Source of the DNA: Primula veris
Lineage: Eukaryota > Streptophyta > Magnoliopsida > Ericales > Primulaceae
NCBI GenBank assembly: GCA_963682055.1
Contig: OY821749.1
Span: 1,352,336-1,416,335 of the forward strand
DNA length: 64,000 nt
Direction of reading: 5' to 3'
A program made the translations under genes and the position numbers. Positions 1-13,000 of the stretch are shown here, one piece after another (positions within the stretch are counted from its first letter, which is position 1; every line of letters starts with the position of its first letter). Under the pieces are notes generated by a model that searched no databases, was not told the DNA's origin, and saw only the letters and a program-made list of their open reading frames with translations.

Positions 1-483
1 TCGTGTACAACCAAATAAAATAAGGATGAACTGTGTCATGTTTCAATGCTTGGTGATTATTTATTTGCGGAAAGTCTAGTTCTAAGAGTTTAGCAGATTA
101 GACAGGATTAGACAGATCAAACTACGATTGATTGAGAAAGTATACGGAATTAGATGATAAACGACCAATTTCAATCTCAAATCGGTCTTAAAAACATAGT
201 TTACAACCCAATCAAAGGATAAACTATGTCATATTTCAAAGATTGGTGATTAGTATTGCTTTGGATTATAAATAATAATATGAATTTTAAAAGAGTGGGA
301 ATGGTGTGTGTGTGGGTCCCACATTTGCACTGTCAAATTAGCTCTCAACTTTGGTGGCATGTGCTGTTTCTCTCTCTCTCTCTCTTATTTTCCACTTTGG
401 ATCACACCCAGTACATATATTGTATAGAAGAAGAATAAAAAAAAACAAAAAACCAGTTTGAACATTTTTTGGTTAATTATTAA
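1..483. other. 5' flank and probable promoter/5'UTR of the CIP7-like gene
   Basis: No coding region is seen. Bases 6-55 and about 200-250 form an imperfect direct repeat sharing 'actgtgtcat' and 'ttggtgatta'-type blocks. A CT-rich stretch near 370-390 and a TATA-like 'acatatattgtata' near 414-427 lie shortly before the ATG at 484. These fit a plant core promoter, but the transcription start cannot be placed. Confidence 0.4.
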
Positions 484-3400
484 ATGGATCCCAATTCTCT
501 TCTAGACTATGTTCTGTTTCAGCTCACACCCACCAGAACAAGGTAAACAATCTCTCTCTGTATATGTGTATATGTGTATATATGTGTGTTTGTAAGTATG
601 TATTTGTACTTAATGATTTCACATTATAAGTTTTGATTAGTCATGATAAAGGGTGGCATACTTTTGAATTAAGTTTGGAATGATTTGATAAAGTTTCTAG
701 ATTGGTTTGTTTACTAGATCATAAGTACCAAACTTTGAAATATCCTTGTTGTGTAATTACTTGATTCTCATAATGGGGTTTTAATGAATTGTGGAAAAGG
801 TGTGATCTTTTTAGTTTATTAATAGTTATTTGATCAAGTTTCTAGATTGGGTTGTTTACTATATTGGTCTATTCACTAGACTTGATCATATATCCCAAAC
901 TTTTTGTATGTCCTTGTTGTGTAATTACTTGATTCTCATAATGGGGTTTTAATGAATTGTGGAAAATGTGTGATCTTTTTAGTTTATTAATAGTTATTTG
1001 ATCAAGTTTCTTGATTGGGTTGTTTACTATATTGGTCTATTCACTAGACTAGATCATATATCCCAAACTTTTTGTATGTCCTTGTTGTGTAATTACTTGA
1101 TTCTCATAATGGGGTTTTAATGAATTGTGGAAAAGGTGTGATCTTTTTAGTTTACTAATAGTTATTTAATCAAGTTTCTAGATTGGGTTGTTTACTATAT
1201 TGGTCTATTCACTAGACTTGATCATATATCCCAAACTTTTTGTATGTCCTTGTTGTGTAATTACTTGATTCTCATAATGGGGTTTTAATGAATTGTGGAA
1301 AAGGTGTGATCTTTTTAGTTTACTAATAGTTATTTGATCAAGTTTCTAGATTGGGTTGTTTACTATATTGGTCTATTCACTAGACTAGATCATATATCCC
1401 AAACTTTTTGTATGTCCTTGTTGTGTAATTACTTGATTCTCATAATGGGGTTTTAATGAATTGTGGAAAAGGTGTGATCTTTTTAGTTTACTAATAGTTA
1501 TTTGATCAAGTTTCTAGATTGGGTTGTTTACTATATTGGTCTATTCACTAGACTAGATCATATATCCCAAACTTTTTGTATGTCCTTGTTGTGTAATTAC
1601 TTGATTCTCATAATGGGGTTTTAATGAATTGTGGAAAAGGTGTGATCTTTTTAGTTTACTAATAGTTATTTGATCAAGTTTCTAGATTGGGTTGTTTACT
1701 ATATTGGTCTATTCACTAGACTAGATCATATATCCCAAACTTTTTGTATGTCCTTGTTGTGTAATTACTTGATTCTCATAATGGGGTTTTAATGAATTGT
1801 GGAAAAGGTGTGATCTTTTTAGTTTACTAATAGTTATTTGATCAAGTTTCTAGACTGGGTTGTTTACTATATTGGTCTATTCACTAGACTAGATCATATA
1901 TCCCAAACTTTTTGTATGTCCTTGTTGTGTAATTACTTGATTCTCATAATGGGGTTTTAATGAATTGTGGAAAAGGTGTGATCTTTTTAGTTTATTAATA
2001 GTTATTTGATCAAGTTTCTTGATTGGGTTGTTTACTATATTGGTCTATTCACTAGACTAGATCATATATCCCAAACTTTTTGTATGTCCTTGTTGTGTAA
2101 TTACTTGATTCTCATAATGGGGTTTTAATGAATTGTGGAAAAGGTGTGATCTTTTTAGTTTATTAATAGTTATTTGATCAAGTTTCTTGATTGGGTTGTT
2201 TACTATATTGGTCTATTCACTAGACTAGATCATATATCCCAAACTTTTTGTATGTCCTTGTTGTGTAATTACTTGATTCTCATAATGGGGTTTTAATGAA
2301 TTGTGGAAAAGGTGTGATCTTTTTAGTTTATTAATAGTTATTTGATCAAGTTTCTAGATTGGGTTGTTTACTATATTGGTCTATTCATTAGACTAGATCA
2401 TATATGCCAAACTTTGAAATATCCTTGTTGTGTAATTACTTGATTCTCATAATGGGGTTTTAATGAATTGTGGAAAAGGTGTGATCTTTTTAGTTTACTA
2501 ATAGTTATTTGATCAAGTTTCTAGATTGGATTGTTCACTAGACTAGATCATATCAAACTTTTTGTATGTCCTTGTTGTATATTTACTAGATTCTCATAAT
2601 GGGGTTTTAATAAATTGTGAAAAAGGTGTGATCTTGTGAATTTACTAGTTATGTAGGGTTTTTTTTGTTTTTTTTATTCATCAACTATTGTATTTTTATG
2701 AAAAAATGATTACTTAGTGCATATTTGAGACTTAATTATTAAAAACTTATGGGTAAAGTCTTTTTTAAAATTAGGTACAGATGACCAACAATAATGCTTT
2801 TTTTTACTTTGTTTTTAAATTTGATGCTCACTGATGCTACGTTGATATGTACCAACTGTTAAACAAAAAACAAAATATGGAGCTTTTGATAATTAAGTCC
2901 GAGAGTATGTATCAAACATTATTGGTTCATGCCATTGAGATTGCTAAGTTTTATTATTTTCTTTGTAAAAAATGATCAATTTCTGATAATGGGATTTTGA
3001 TGATTTGTGAAAAAGGTGTGATCTTGTGATATTCTGTAAGGGGAGGAATGAGAAGCTGGCATCTGGGCTAGTGGAACCATTTATATCTCATCTCAAATAT
3101 GCAAAAGATGAGATCCCAAAAGGTGGCTATTCAATTAAGCTATGCCCACCCAAATCTGATCCTTTGTGGTTCACCAAATCCACTTTCCAAAGGTACTTCC
3201 ATCATACTACTTAATAGTAGTTTTTTTTTTGTGTTTTCTGTGATAAAGGTTGCCATTGTTTTGACTTGGGTTGTTTTGACTTGGGTTGTTTCGACTTTGA
3301 AGTAGCTCCATTTCAGTTTTTTTGCCCTTTTTGTTCTGCTAAGTACTGGATTTGGTTTGCCTTCTTGAAAGTCTTTTATTTTGGGGCTTTTTTGGTTTTG

Positions 3401-6400
3401 CCTCACAAGAAACCAAAGCTTATTCAAATACTGTATATAAAGTTTTTCCCTGCCTCAAATGAGATTGGAATTTGCTTAAATATTGCAGTCAAAACACACC
3501 CTTAATTTCTATAGTTGAATAGAATTTATAGTAGGTAAATCGGGTATTTTGCTATTTGACATCTTCTTTTTGTCAATGTTTTGACTTATTGTTTATGACT
3601 AATACATTAAGTAATGGCCTAACACTTACTTAATTGTTTGACATCATTCTCTGCCTATATTTTTGGCTTAACTTACCACTGACTTGCTCTCATTTTCTAA
3701 AGTGGTATTCACTTAATTCGAGTTTATGTTTTTCCAGATTAATACAGTGATAAAATTTTCATTTTTCTGTTTCGGTGAAAATCGTACTAAAGATTAGAAT
3801 TTCAGGCAGTTGATTCTAAATTCTAGTATCTTTCTAGAATCATTCATTTTCCATTTAGAACTTGTTATCCTAAAACTTCTTTCAAATTGATTCTTTAGTT
3901 GAAACATATTTCATGCAGAGAACAATTAAAAAATACAACTTACTCGTACCTGCAATTTGATAGGTGTTTGCTGATGTAAGTTCTTTTCGTTGAATGTTTG
4001 GAAAAAAAATAATAGTTAAATAATTTTGATATTTTTTATTTATAATCATAAATAGCTTTCATAATTATTGAAACGGGGAAATACATAATTCTAAACTACT
4101 AGTTTTGATATTATCGCGTCAATTTTGGCAGATTTGTACGATTTGTTAGCACACCTGAAGTTCTTGAAAGGTTTGCACGATTAGAGAAAGAAATTTTGCA
4201 GATTGAAAATTCAGTCCAATCCACAGATGTAGCAAACAACAATGTAACACAAGTTGAAGAAGGTACTTTGATATTATCGTCATCTCAATTTTCATTTTCT
4301 GGTCATCCTTGGTTTTATTGATTCTTTAGTCAACCGGGAAAAGCCTTGAAACGTCATTGTTTTCTTGTGGTTACATTCTTTGTTCTAAAAATAGACTTTA
4401 GAAGAAGCAAGAGAATCATTATCTAAAATTTGAAACTCCAATGGGGTCAATTTCGTCTTCAGTCGCTACTTATGTATGACATTTTCCATAATATTCAGGA
4501 AATTTATCGAATGGCAACGGAATCTCCAAGCAATCGCCTAATTCAAGGGTATGTATACTTTTGCAAATCCTAAAGATTCATAATCATATTTTTGTTGAAT
4601 GTGCTGTCAGAGTTTTTTAAATATCTTGGATTTCTATTGTAGATAAATGGTGACAGCAACGAGGCTCTACAGGAGGAAAACTCAAAGTATGTTCTTACAA
4701 GAATTAATCACATACTGATCTTTAACTTTGTTTTTCTCGTTCTCCTTTAACAATGAATCCTTTGAGTTATTGTTATTTTTCGTTTTACTAGAATTGCTCT
4801 TCAACGTCTTCTAGAGACTCGAAAGGCATTGCTAAGAAAAGAACAAGCAATGGCCTACGCCCGTGCTCTTGCTGCTGGTTTCGAGTTGGAAAATCTGGAC
4901 GATCTAATATATTTTGCCGATACTTTTGGAGCTTCAAGATTAAGGTAATACTTTCATGAAGAATAATTAAATACAATTTCCATCAAGTGATAATTTTGGA
5001 CTTATTATCCATAAGTGTCAGTGAGGGTCCTTTCAATTGCATTTAATGGTACTGCACACTGTTCATTAAGCATATCAATACAATGAAGTGTCAGTATTCC
5101 CTTCAAAAGTGAAATCGGATAATTGAGCAGTGCGACAATCGGTTTATTGTAGTGTATATACATTGAATTACACTGAAGTATATGCCGATCAAAAGCAAAA
5201 CTAAATTAGAGGCGAACTTTTCCTTGTGAGTATATGAGAAGCAAGTCTTTTATTAGTCACTTACTGGTAGCTGTTTTATTCAAATTTCAAATTAAGGAGG
5301 ATTAATTTGTAGGGAGGCTTGCAAGGAATTTAAGGACTTGTGCATGAAAAAGCATACGGATGATCTTTGGATGAATGAGCTGGCAGCTATGAAGGCAATG
5401 CCCCAACCTGAACTCCCGTTCTTGGGCTCATCCGGGATTATACTTGCTCCGGAAATGAATCCATATCAAAATAACACACTCGTGTCACATGATTCGTTGG
5501 ATGCTTCATCAGACTCTATTATCAGCCAGGAAAATTTAGATGGCAACAAAGGTATGTCTCGTACTCTCATTGAACCATTCAATATTTAGGCCTTGTTTGG
5601 TTGCAGATTTTAAGCAGTGGACTTTTTGAGGTTGAGAAAAAAGCTGAGTTGATTTAGCCCAACACTCTAGCTTTTTCAGGCAAGAGTATCAGATTACCCT
5701 AGGACTTTAGTTGATCCACCAAATGCATTCTAGCTTTTAAAAAGAGATGCTGAGCTTAAAAGTTGCATTCAAACAAGGCCTTATTTTTTTAAGAAAACTC
5801 GATCATAATCAATAAGTTCAATTTTTGATTCAAGAATGTGCCACTCTTGTTATATTGTGTATAATGTTCAATTTTTTGTATATTAGAGTATAAATTCTGA
5901 ATTTTGATAGTATGATATTTTAATTGTTAAAACTGATGGATTGGTGTACAAAAGTAGTATTTCCCCTTTTCAGAATATGATTTTACAAGATAAAAGAAAT
6001 CTTTTTTTCATCATCAGATCAGACGCCACCGAAAGTGCCGATGACTTGGCAAAACCAAATCCCGCCGTACATGTACAATTTCCAAAATCCAGGCCAACAA
6101 GTCCCTCCTTATCAAGCATATCCTTTCCCATATTATCCCCCAAATATGCCTTGGCCTCAAAATGGTGATGAATCTGATCATCACCGCAATCGAAGGTCAT
6201 CATCTTCAAGGAGAAAAGAAAAAACACAAAACCTAGAAGAAGAAGAACCTAGTGATTCTGATACTGAGAGCGAGTCTGAGGTTATTGAGAAATCTCGCAA
6301 GAAAAAACACGGGAAAAAATCTTCAAAAACGGTTGTGATACGTAACATAAATTACATAACTTCCAAAAAGAGAAATGAAGAAAATGACGGAGCATCCTAT

Positions 6401-8107
6401 AATTCCTCTTCGGGTGATGACGAGGTGGTGGATGAAGATTATGTACGAGACGTATTGGGAACACTTGAAAAAGGCCACAAATCGAAATCGAACAGTAAGA
6501 AAAAGAGTGGGAATAAAAATCGGATCTTGGTTAATGGGTCGAACGACTCGCATGATGAAGAACTTGAAAGCAATTTAAATGTGAATTCTTCTAATGGAAA
6601 TGAAAACTGGGGTGCATTTCAAAACCTTTTGATGAGCGAAAAAGATTCAAAAGATGACAACAAAACTTTTGATGTTTCGGATGAACACTTTGTAGTAAAG
6701 AGCTCTAATGGTGGGGATGTATATGGAAATGGTGATTCTGCACACTTTGGATCAGAAAAATTTCAAACACGAAAGAATGTTGGAACAGACTCTTTTATTG
6801 TTGGGGAAAGGAGTGAGGTTAATCAAGGGGTAAATAACTTGAAAGATCTTGAAAACGGTGAGATATCTCGTCCAGTTATGAAAATAAGCAATTACGAGGA
6901 TGAGAGTTTACTATTTCCACAAAGATCCGAAGAAACTAAGAGCATTGTAACAGGAAAGTCCTCTGATATTTGCTCAGAATCAACTGTGATAAAAAGTGGA
7001 ACCAGAGAAGATTGGTTTGTTGTTAACCACTCCGAAAAATTGGAAAATAGAGATTCGAGTTTTGAACAAATAATGGTTCGCGATAGTTATGCTTTGTCAC
7101 CAAATGGCGCAAGTAATGAGAGTAAGAAGATAGTCCCTGTAGACGATTCTTTCATGGTACAAGCACATACTCCTATCGACGATCATTATGATTCTCATTG
7201 GAAAACAGATATTAGCATGGAATCTGGCATTTTCGCCAACGATCAACCGAAAAATGACAGTCAAGAACCTCTGAACAAAGTTAAATACGAACCTGACGAT
7301 TTGTGTGTTGTGCTTACACGTGACCCTGGATTTGTGTCTGTTGGGGAATCTTGGTCTTCTGAGGTGGATTATGGTGTTGAAGCTTCGTATATGGAACCCG
7401 AGAGTAAGCCTGTTTATGTCGAAATTAATGATAAGATAGAAGAGAAAAAGCCCATTAAGGGTAAAAGTCCGACGAATGGGGTGGCAAAGCAAACAAGGCC
7501 TAAAGGGTTGCAGGCGTCTTTTTCGAAGAGTCGATTGGATGCTTTATCTAAAAGCAAGACACCGATAAGTAGATCTACATCTCAGAAGAGCAAACTAGAA
7601 AAGGTACCAAACAGTTTTATATAGTATGCTCTTTAAAAAAAGGCATGTTTTGCCCCAACTTTGATGCAAGTAAGCTGGTTTCTTTTAGGGTCGAGGAAAA
7701 AACCGGTTTCCTCCAGCCTAAAGCTTCTCGTTTCTTTTCCATGACAAGAAGCTTGAAAATCTCAGCTTTTAAGCAGTCTTAACGTTTAAGCAAACAAAAT
7801 AAAAATGAGGTTGACAGCTACAACCAAAGAAGGCCAAAATGTGTAGTTACAACGAGGAATTGTCGGGGTCTTAATCTTGTGTCGAGATTATAATAATAAC
7901 AACTAGGAATATAAAGACTAATGTATTTTTGTGTTTCTTTGACGAAATTGTTTTTTTTCTCCCATTTTTTCTCAGGAAGAGGAGTCTAGAAGGAGAGCGG
8001 AAGAGTTGGTTATTGAACGACAGAAAAGAATTGCTGAGAGAAGTGCAGCCAAAGGCTCTGCAGCAGCAAAAAGAGTCCCACTCGGAAATAAAGTGTCGGT
8101 AAAGTAA
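484..8107 (+). CDS. CIP7: COP1-interacting protein 7-like protein (9 exons, 856 aa)
   Basis: CIP7-family proteins are plant nuclear proteins; CIP7 itself binds the COP1 photomorphogenesis repressor and promotes light-regulated genes. The assembled frame is 484-542, 3016-3192, 4132-4262, 4499-4548, 4643-4686, 4792-4944, 5313-5551, 6018-7603 and 7976-8107; all junctions are GT-AG and keep phase. The N-terminus carries the family block [20 protein letters not shown], running into CDLVIF across exons 1-2 and [20 protein letters not shown] across exons 2-3. Exon 6 has the conserved [18 protein letters not shown]. The large exon 8 (about residues 285-812) is hydrophilic and acidic/serine-rich with a KKK-rich segment. 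Exon 9 is a basic, EER-rich coiled-coil-like tail. Intron 1 is 2.5 kb and filled by a tandem array that copies its own acceptor. Family assignment is firm; whether it is the CIP7 orthologue or a paralogue is less sure. Confidence 0.85.
680..2660. repeat. 168-bp tandem array in intron 1 of the CIP7-like gene
   Basis: The landmark 'gtggaaaa' recurs at 791, 959, 1127, 1295, 1463, 1631, 1799, 1967, 2135 and 2303, always 168 bp apart. It recurs at 2470 (167 bp later) and, degenerate, at 2617. Central units are nearly identical. Each unit holds 'ttctcataatggggtttt' and then 'gaaaaggtgtgatctt', which closely matches the true 3' splice site and first bases of exon 2 at about 2980-3025. Most units also contain TACTAAT or TATTAAT, resembling a branch point. 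Confidence 0.95.
5589..5780. mobile_element. PIF/Harbinger (Tourist-like) MITE in CIP7-like intron 7
   Basis: A 192-bp element with terminal inverted repeats GGCCTTGTTTGGTTGCA (left) and GGCCTTGTTTGAATGCA (reverse complement of right). It is flanked by the 3-bp target duplication TTA at 5586-5588 and 5781-5783. TTA/TAA duplication with a GGCCTTG-type terminus is characteristic of Tourist/PIF-Harbinger MITEs. There is no coding capacity. Confidence 0.85.
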
Positions 8108-8945
8108 ATATATAAATATGGACAAGAGCTTAATGGCTTCTTCGCATCACATTGATTCTTTCGCACATTTAGGAGAAGATCAAGTCTCTGCCCTTTCAAA
8201 AAATTGCTACTGTTCCATCTAAATTGTGACATTTCTTATAAGATTTTTGGTGCATTCTTTGTGTTATTGTATACATCATACGCATTTTTACATTCATTCG
8301 CGGGTCCAACTTAAGATTTGTAGTGTCAATTGACTACTGTTGATATAAGATTCATGTCAATATATAGGAAGCGAGTCTCCTATGTATAGTATTGTTTCTA
8401 AGTTTCCAACATATACTATTTTTTGGGATTTATTTTACAATTGTCATGCTTTGTGTATGTGATTTGAAGATTGTAATACCCCTGTTATGAAATAAGATTC
8501 ATTTGTTTTGAGTTATTCCTTATCTTTGGATCAATAACTTCCATTTTGTCCTGAGATTATGTGTAGTTATGGTGATGATTGAAACGAAACTTTTTCTTTT
8601 TACTTCAACACGAATCGTACAGGGCATTTGAACGCAGTTGCAGAACTAACGAACAATTAACAGTGCTCTTATTCTTACTTCAAAACAGAGGCAACAACTA
8701 TGCGTTTATGCTGTAATATACTCACTCTGTCCCTATTTATGTGTCTACTTTCATTATTTCATACCCTTCGCGATTTGTGTTTGTCTTGATCAGATTGATG
8801 CTTTTTATAAAAAAAAACGAGTCTGTATAAAAAAAAGTAAAAAATCGGGAGAAGATATGATACAAAGAGTCAAGAGCACAAGCAAATATCCATTGCTCTG
8901 TGTTTTAACTAAGTTGGCGTGTTGCGCATTTTCCGTTTTTTTAGT
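8108..8945 (+). other. 3'UTR and downstream flank of the CIP7-like gene
   Basis: Non-coding. An AATAAG polyadenylation-like signal lies at about 8490-8496, in T-rich DNA about 385 bp after the stop codon. Nothing else is recognisable before the transposon-like element starting at 8956. Confidence 0.4.
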
Positions 8946-8955
8946 AACTACACTT

Positions 8956-9260
8956 AGGACTGGGCGAAAACCCGAAAAAACCGAACCGAAAAAGACCAAA
9001 ACTGAAAAACCGAAACTTTTTCGGTGCGGTTTACAATAAAACCGGACCGAAAATAACCGAAAAAGCCCGAAAAAGACCAAAAAAGGCCGAAAAACTGAAA
9101 ATAAAACCGAAAAACCCCGAAGATAAACCGGAAAAAACCAAAAGACCGAAACCGGACCGAAACAAACCGGTTCGGTCCAAAAAATAAAAAAAATCGAAAA
9201 CCGAAAAATCTGCTCGGTTTCGATTCCGATTTTGTCAAAAACCGGACCGAACCCAGCCCT
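8956..9260. mobile_element. Non-autonomous TIR element made of CCGAAAA-type repeats
   Basis: A 305-bp segment almost entirely built from degenerate (C)CCGAAAA / ACCGGACCG words. It begins AGGACTGGGCG and ends with the reverse complement of AGGGCTGGGTTC, so it has short inverted termini. It is bounded by a perfect 10-bp direct repeat AACTACACTT (8946-8955 and 9261-9270), which reads as a target-site duplication. The superfamily is unsure; 10 bp is in the Mutator range. Reading frames across it are low-complexity and not genes. Confidence 0.7.
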
Positions 9261-9270
9261 AACTACACTT

Positions 9271-10058
9271 GCATATCTCAGCTAAGAAAAAATGGGTGCA
9301 TGATCATCTGAAAGTTGTTTAACGTCTTCTTTCCATCTAAAACTTAAAATTTCATAAAACACTAGCGGTGAGTCTGGTGGCAGTGAAACACAAATTCTTA
9401 TATTAACTCGCTGCTCTATGGAAATGGAGTTCAGCCTCCATTCCACTTGTGCAACGATTTCGGGGACGGAAAAATATTGGAAACATAAACCACTTCACAA
9501 AGAAAATCACAACACATAAAACAACAACAATACTTCCCTTCCTTTTTATCGCAAATCATCCTTACACCAGAATTGCATTCAAGACTAGACACATAATGGT
9601 GATTGTGCAACAATTGCAAACTCATCTCATTTGTTTAGGAAATACAACCACTTCCTTGGCTATCTCTTACTGAAGCTTAATACCATTCTCAAAGATAAAA
9701 AGATATTCAGAAAGGTCGAGAGCTATCGAGGAATCACACTGCAATCATCATTCATCACTCCCATCACAATAATAGAAACACGAAGACAAACTGTAGCACA
9801 GTACAAACGTAATATCAAAGCCTACTACTATTTTCTTATAACAAGAAAACAGGAATATTCACAGAAATCCAGAGCTACCTACAAATTACACTGTTCATTA
9901 CCCCATCACACAGAAACGTAATCGAAGTTACAAACCTCACTAAAGCACCACCATTTTAGCATGTCAACCCTAATCTCGCGTCATCTTCAGAGTCTAAAAA
10001 GTGAACAAACATACCCCATGAATTGGGATAAAAAAAAAAGATCACTACAGGACAAAGA
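9271..10058. other. Gene-free spacer, 3' flank of the DUF1218 gene
   Basis: No protein family is recognised. Segments near 9700-9785 and 9862-9920 are imperfect copies of each other (shared 'agagctat/cc', 'cactg..catt', 'ccccatcaca' and 'agaaac' blocks), about 155 bp apart. Part may be the 3'UTR of the gene on the minus strand. Confidence 0.35.
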
Positions 10059-13000
10059 CTAGTATGTACTCATCCTTATGCCAGTATCAATATGAGGCTG
10101 TATGCTATCGTTTGCCTTAGAATGGTAGACGTAATAAAGCTCGGAGAATACACCAGTGAAAACGATAAAAGCTGCCGCAGCCCCAAAAACTCCCTTTCTC
10201 AAGGTTTCACATGTAGGTGGATCATTCGATATTACGCTTCTGTATTTGGTATGGTAAGCGTTTTTAGCAGAACCAGCGAGCAAGCATATCTCAGCAATCA
10301 GAAATGTGACCCTGAAAAAATGAAAATACTTTTATATCTAAAAATGGCACCCTTGTGAACAAGAATTAACTTTCCCAAGATGGATGGGATTGAAAATCTT
10401 GTGGAGTTCACTATTCCTGTTTTAGCAACGACGGGACTAAAAATCCGAAGTGGACGTATTATAGATCCCTTGAAGAAGTGTAACTTTTAAGAACCGTCTT
10501 ACTTTTACTATCATCCGTCCAAATTAAAGTCCATTTTCCTCTTTTAAAGTAGCATTAATGTTTAAATTCCTATAATACATGGTAACAAGTATATTCAAAA
10601 TGTGCTACTATATTTGTTAGAAATGTTAATAGAGACGTAGTCATAGACTCATAGGAAAGCGTGAGCTTGTAACTGATAAAACTAAAAGTTCTTAAAATGT
10701 GAGTAAAATTTCCTTCACACAGACTAGCTATTGGCAAGGATATTAGGTTGGTCATTTCTTGTCGTTGGGTATATGTTCATAATCATAAATGTAATGCTTT
10801 TCTGCTTAATAGGCAACAGCTTAAGCTTTTAGATGATTTGGCGACACTATTCAATGATATCAGAAATTACAAGTGAAATCAAAGAAAATATGACCATATT
10901 AATCCATATTCCCTTCTCATGTCTGTTTTGGAAACAGAAAAGCAGTTTTTATTCTGTATATAACTTTTGGAAATTTAATCAATACGGAAACATAGCATAC
11001 CAACACGTGACGAACAGAATTATAGCACACGACCTCGACCTGCTAGGTCGCAAGGCCTTTCCACAACACAAGCATCGAGTTACAGCCATTATAAGAAGCT
11101 GACTTGCCAATAGTAACAGCAATGAACCCACACCCAAGCCAGTTGCGATATTTGATCCATACACACAATAGCTACCACCATCGTTACTCATCTGGATCCA
11201 AGCCTATCAGAAAAAAATTAAACTGATAAAACATACATAAAGCCTAAGTGAGCTATAAAATAAATGAACGAAAAAAGGAAAATAACCAACACCGAGGTTG
11301 TCAATGATTGGGAAACCAACAAACAGATGAAATGCACATGGGGCAAAAAGAATTAACAATCAATATAACTCGAACTTCGGAGTTCTTAAAAATGTCAAAT
11401 GAGACAATAATGAAGCTACTGGAAACATCAGTAACCTTATAAGGCCTTGGCAACCAACAGCATGCATCTTAATTATCTATGTTTGTACTTTTTTATATAT
11501 ATTTATCAACTACTTATAGGCAGTTAGAGTTCGTGAGTAGTGTGGATTGGTTGTTAAGTAAAGGGAGAGGGTAGTAATTTACGAGAGACGAAAAAGTGAC
11601 TTAAATATGCATATAAGTGTGAATGGATTGTAACAGAAATGGGCCCAAAAAAATTTATACAAATTCTTAGCACCTAAAAGCAAATAAATCGGTCTTCGGG
11701 AACCACAAGGAGGGAAAATGATTAGCACGGCTCCATATGTCTACTCTGTTAAAAAGAAGTAAAAAATAAGGTAAAGATAAGGAAGCTAAGGTCTAAATAT
11801 AATAAATTGGGCTGACTAACTAATAACACTAGTGTCGAAAAAGTACCCATGAGCTTTTAGTTAAGTAAAAGATCCAAAGCTGCATATAGCGTTTACTGAA
11901 CACACGTGAACGCGTACTTACAATAATTAGACCCCTTCACTGTTCATAATCATAGAAAACCTCATATCCCAATGAAGTGGAAATGTGGATTGGCTTTGAA
12001 TCTCTAATGTAATATGTATGATCTTTGTGTGATACATTTAATTATGTTATGTTACAAGAGAGCCTGCCTTCAATGCAACATGAACCATAATAAAATACCA
12101 GCTTCTTCATTTTCAATTTTAAACTTCATCTTTTACTCTCATAATTTAAATAAAGGTTAAGAAAGGAATGAAGTCTCCTCCATTTTCTCGCCATGTCAAA
12201 AAATTTAAATAATACAAACCGCTTATTTCCAGTAGCTCAAGTTATTAGATGAAATAGCAGCACATCATTCAATATGCTATCCCAACAGATAAGTTATCTT
12301 GAGTCTCACAGCTGCCACATTAAATATTGGACTTGCAATTATTTGGTTAAAATATCCATCACAGGCGAAGGGGAGGAGACGTCTTACATAATACTCCTAT
12401 AAAATAAGAGTTCTATAATGCATTTGTTCCCAAATCCTAATAGCTTATTTCAATACTCTATCTATTCTTCTTCCCTAAAATATAATGTCACAATCACAGG
12501 GAGAAAAATTTAGCCTTATCACAAACAAATCATCTCCAGTTATGCAAGTAAGAACAGCAAAAAGCTATGGAAAGTTTAAGATATATATATATATATATAA
12601 CCTAGACCCCCCTTCACTATCAAAATCCTAGTTGCAGAAAAGAAAAACAGGATTTATTTCGTTAATAACGGTGGAGATATACAGTGAAACATGATTAACT
12701 AGAAGCTAACAAGTCCATCTCATTTTCCGAATATAATTCAATCACAGTAACAGGGAGAGAGCTAGCATTGACATAATACAAACGCAGATCCAATTATTAA
12801 GTAAGAACGTATTAAAGCTAGTGAAATGCTATTCACTATCTTAAACTTAACTCTACAAAAGCAAATCAGGATTTCTTTTCAGTATCGATATTAGGAACAT
12901 ACACACCGGGAATTTCATTAAAACTAGAAACTCGTAGATTAGCTTTGAAAGTGTATTAATCATGAATTCATTTGGAAAACAAAATTCCAATTCATAGCAT

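Noticed and set aside
680..2660. CRISPR-like regular repeats
   Set aside because: The units are contiguous 168-bp tandem copies without unique spacers, within a plant intron.
3140..3505. Frames on both strands around exon 2 of the CIP7-like gene
   Set aside because: They extend into the T-rich intron; only 3016-3192 fits the family and splice sites.
7097..7492. 131-residue minus-strand frame
   Set aside because: It is antisense to exon 8 of the CIP7-like gene, with no similarity recognised.
8805..9238. Reading frames of 60-94 residues on both strands
   Set aside because: They run through the CCGAAAA element and translate to low-complexity Phe/Arg- or Lys/Pro-rich sequence.
9449..9921. Possible small proteins downstream of the DUF1218 gene
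   Set aside because: No domain, no conserved motif, and an internal duplication in non-coding style.
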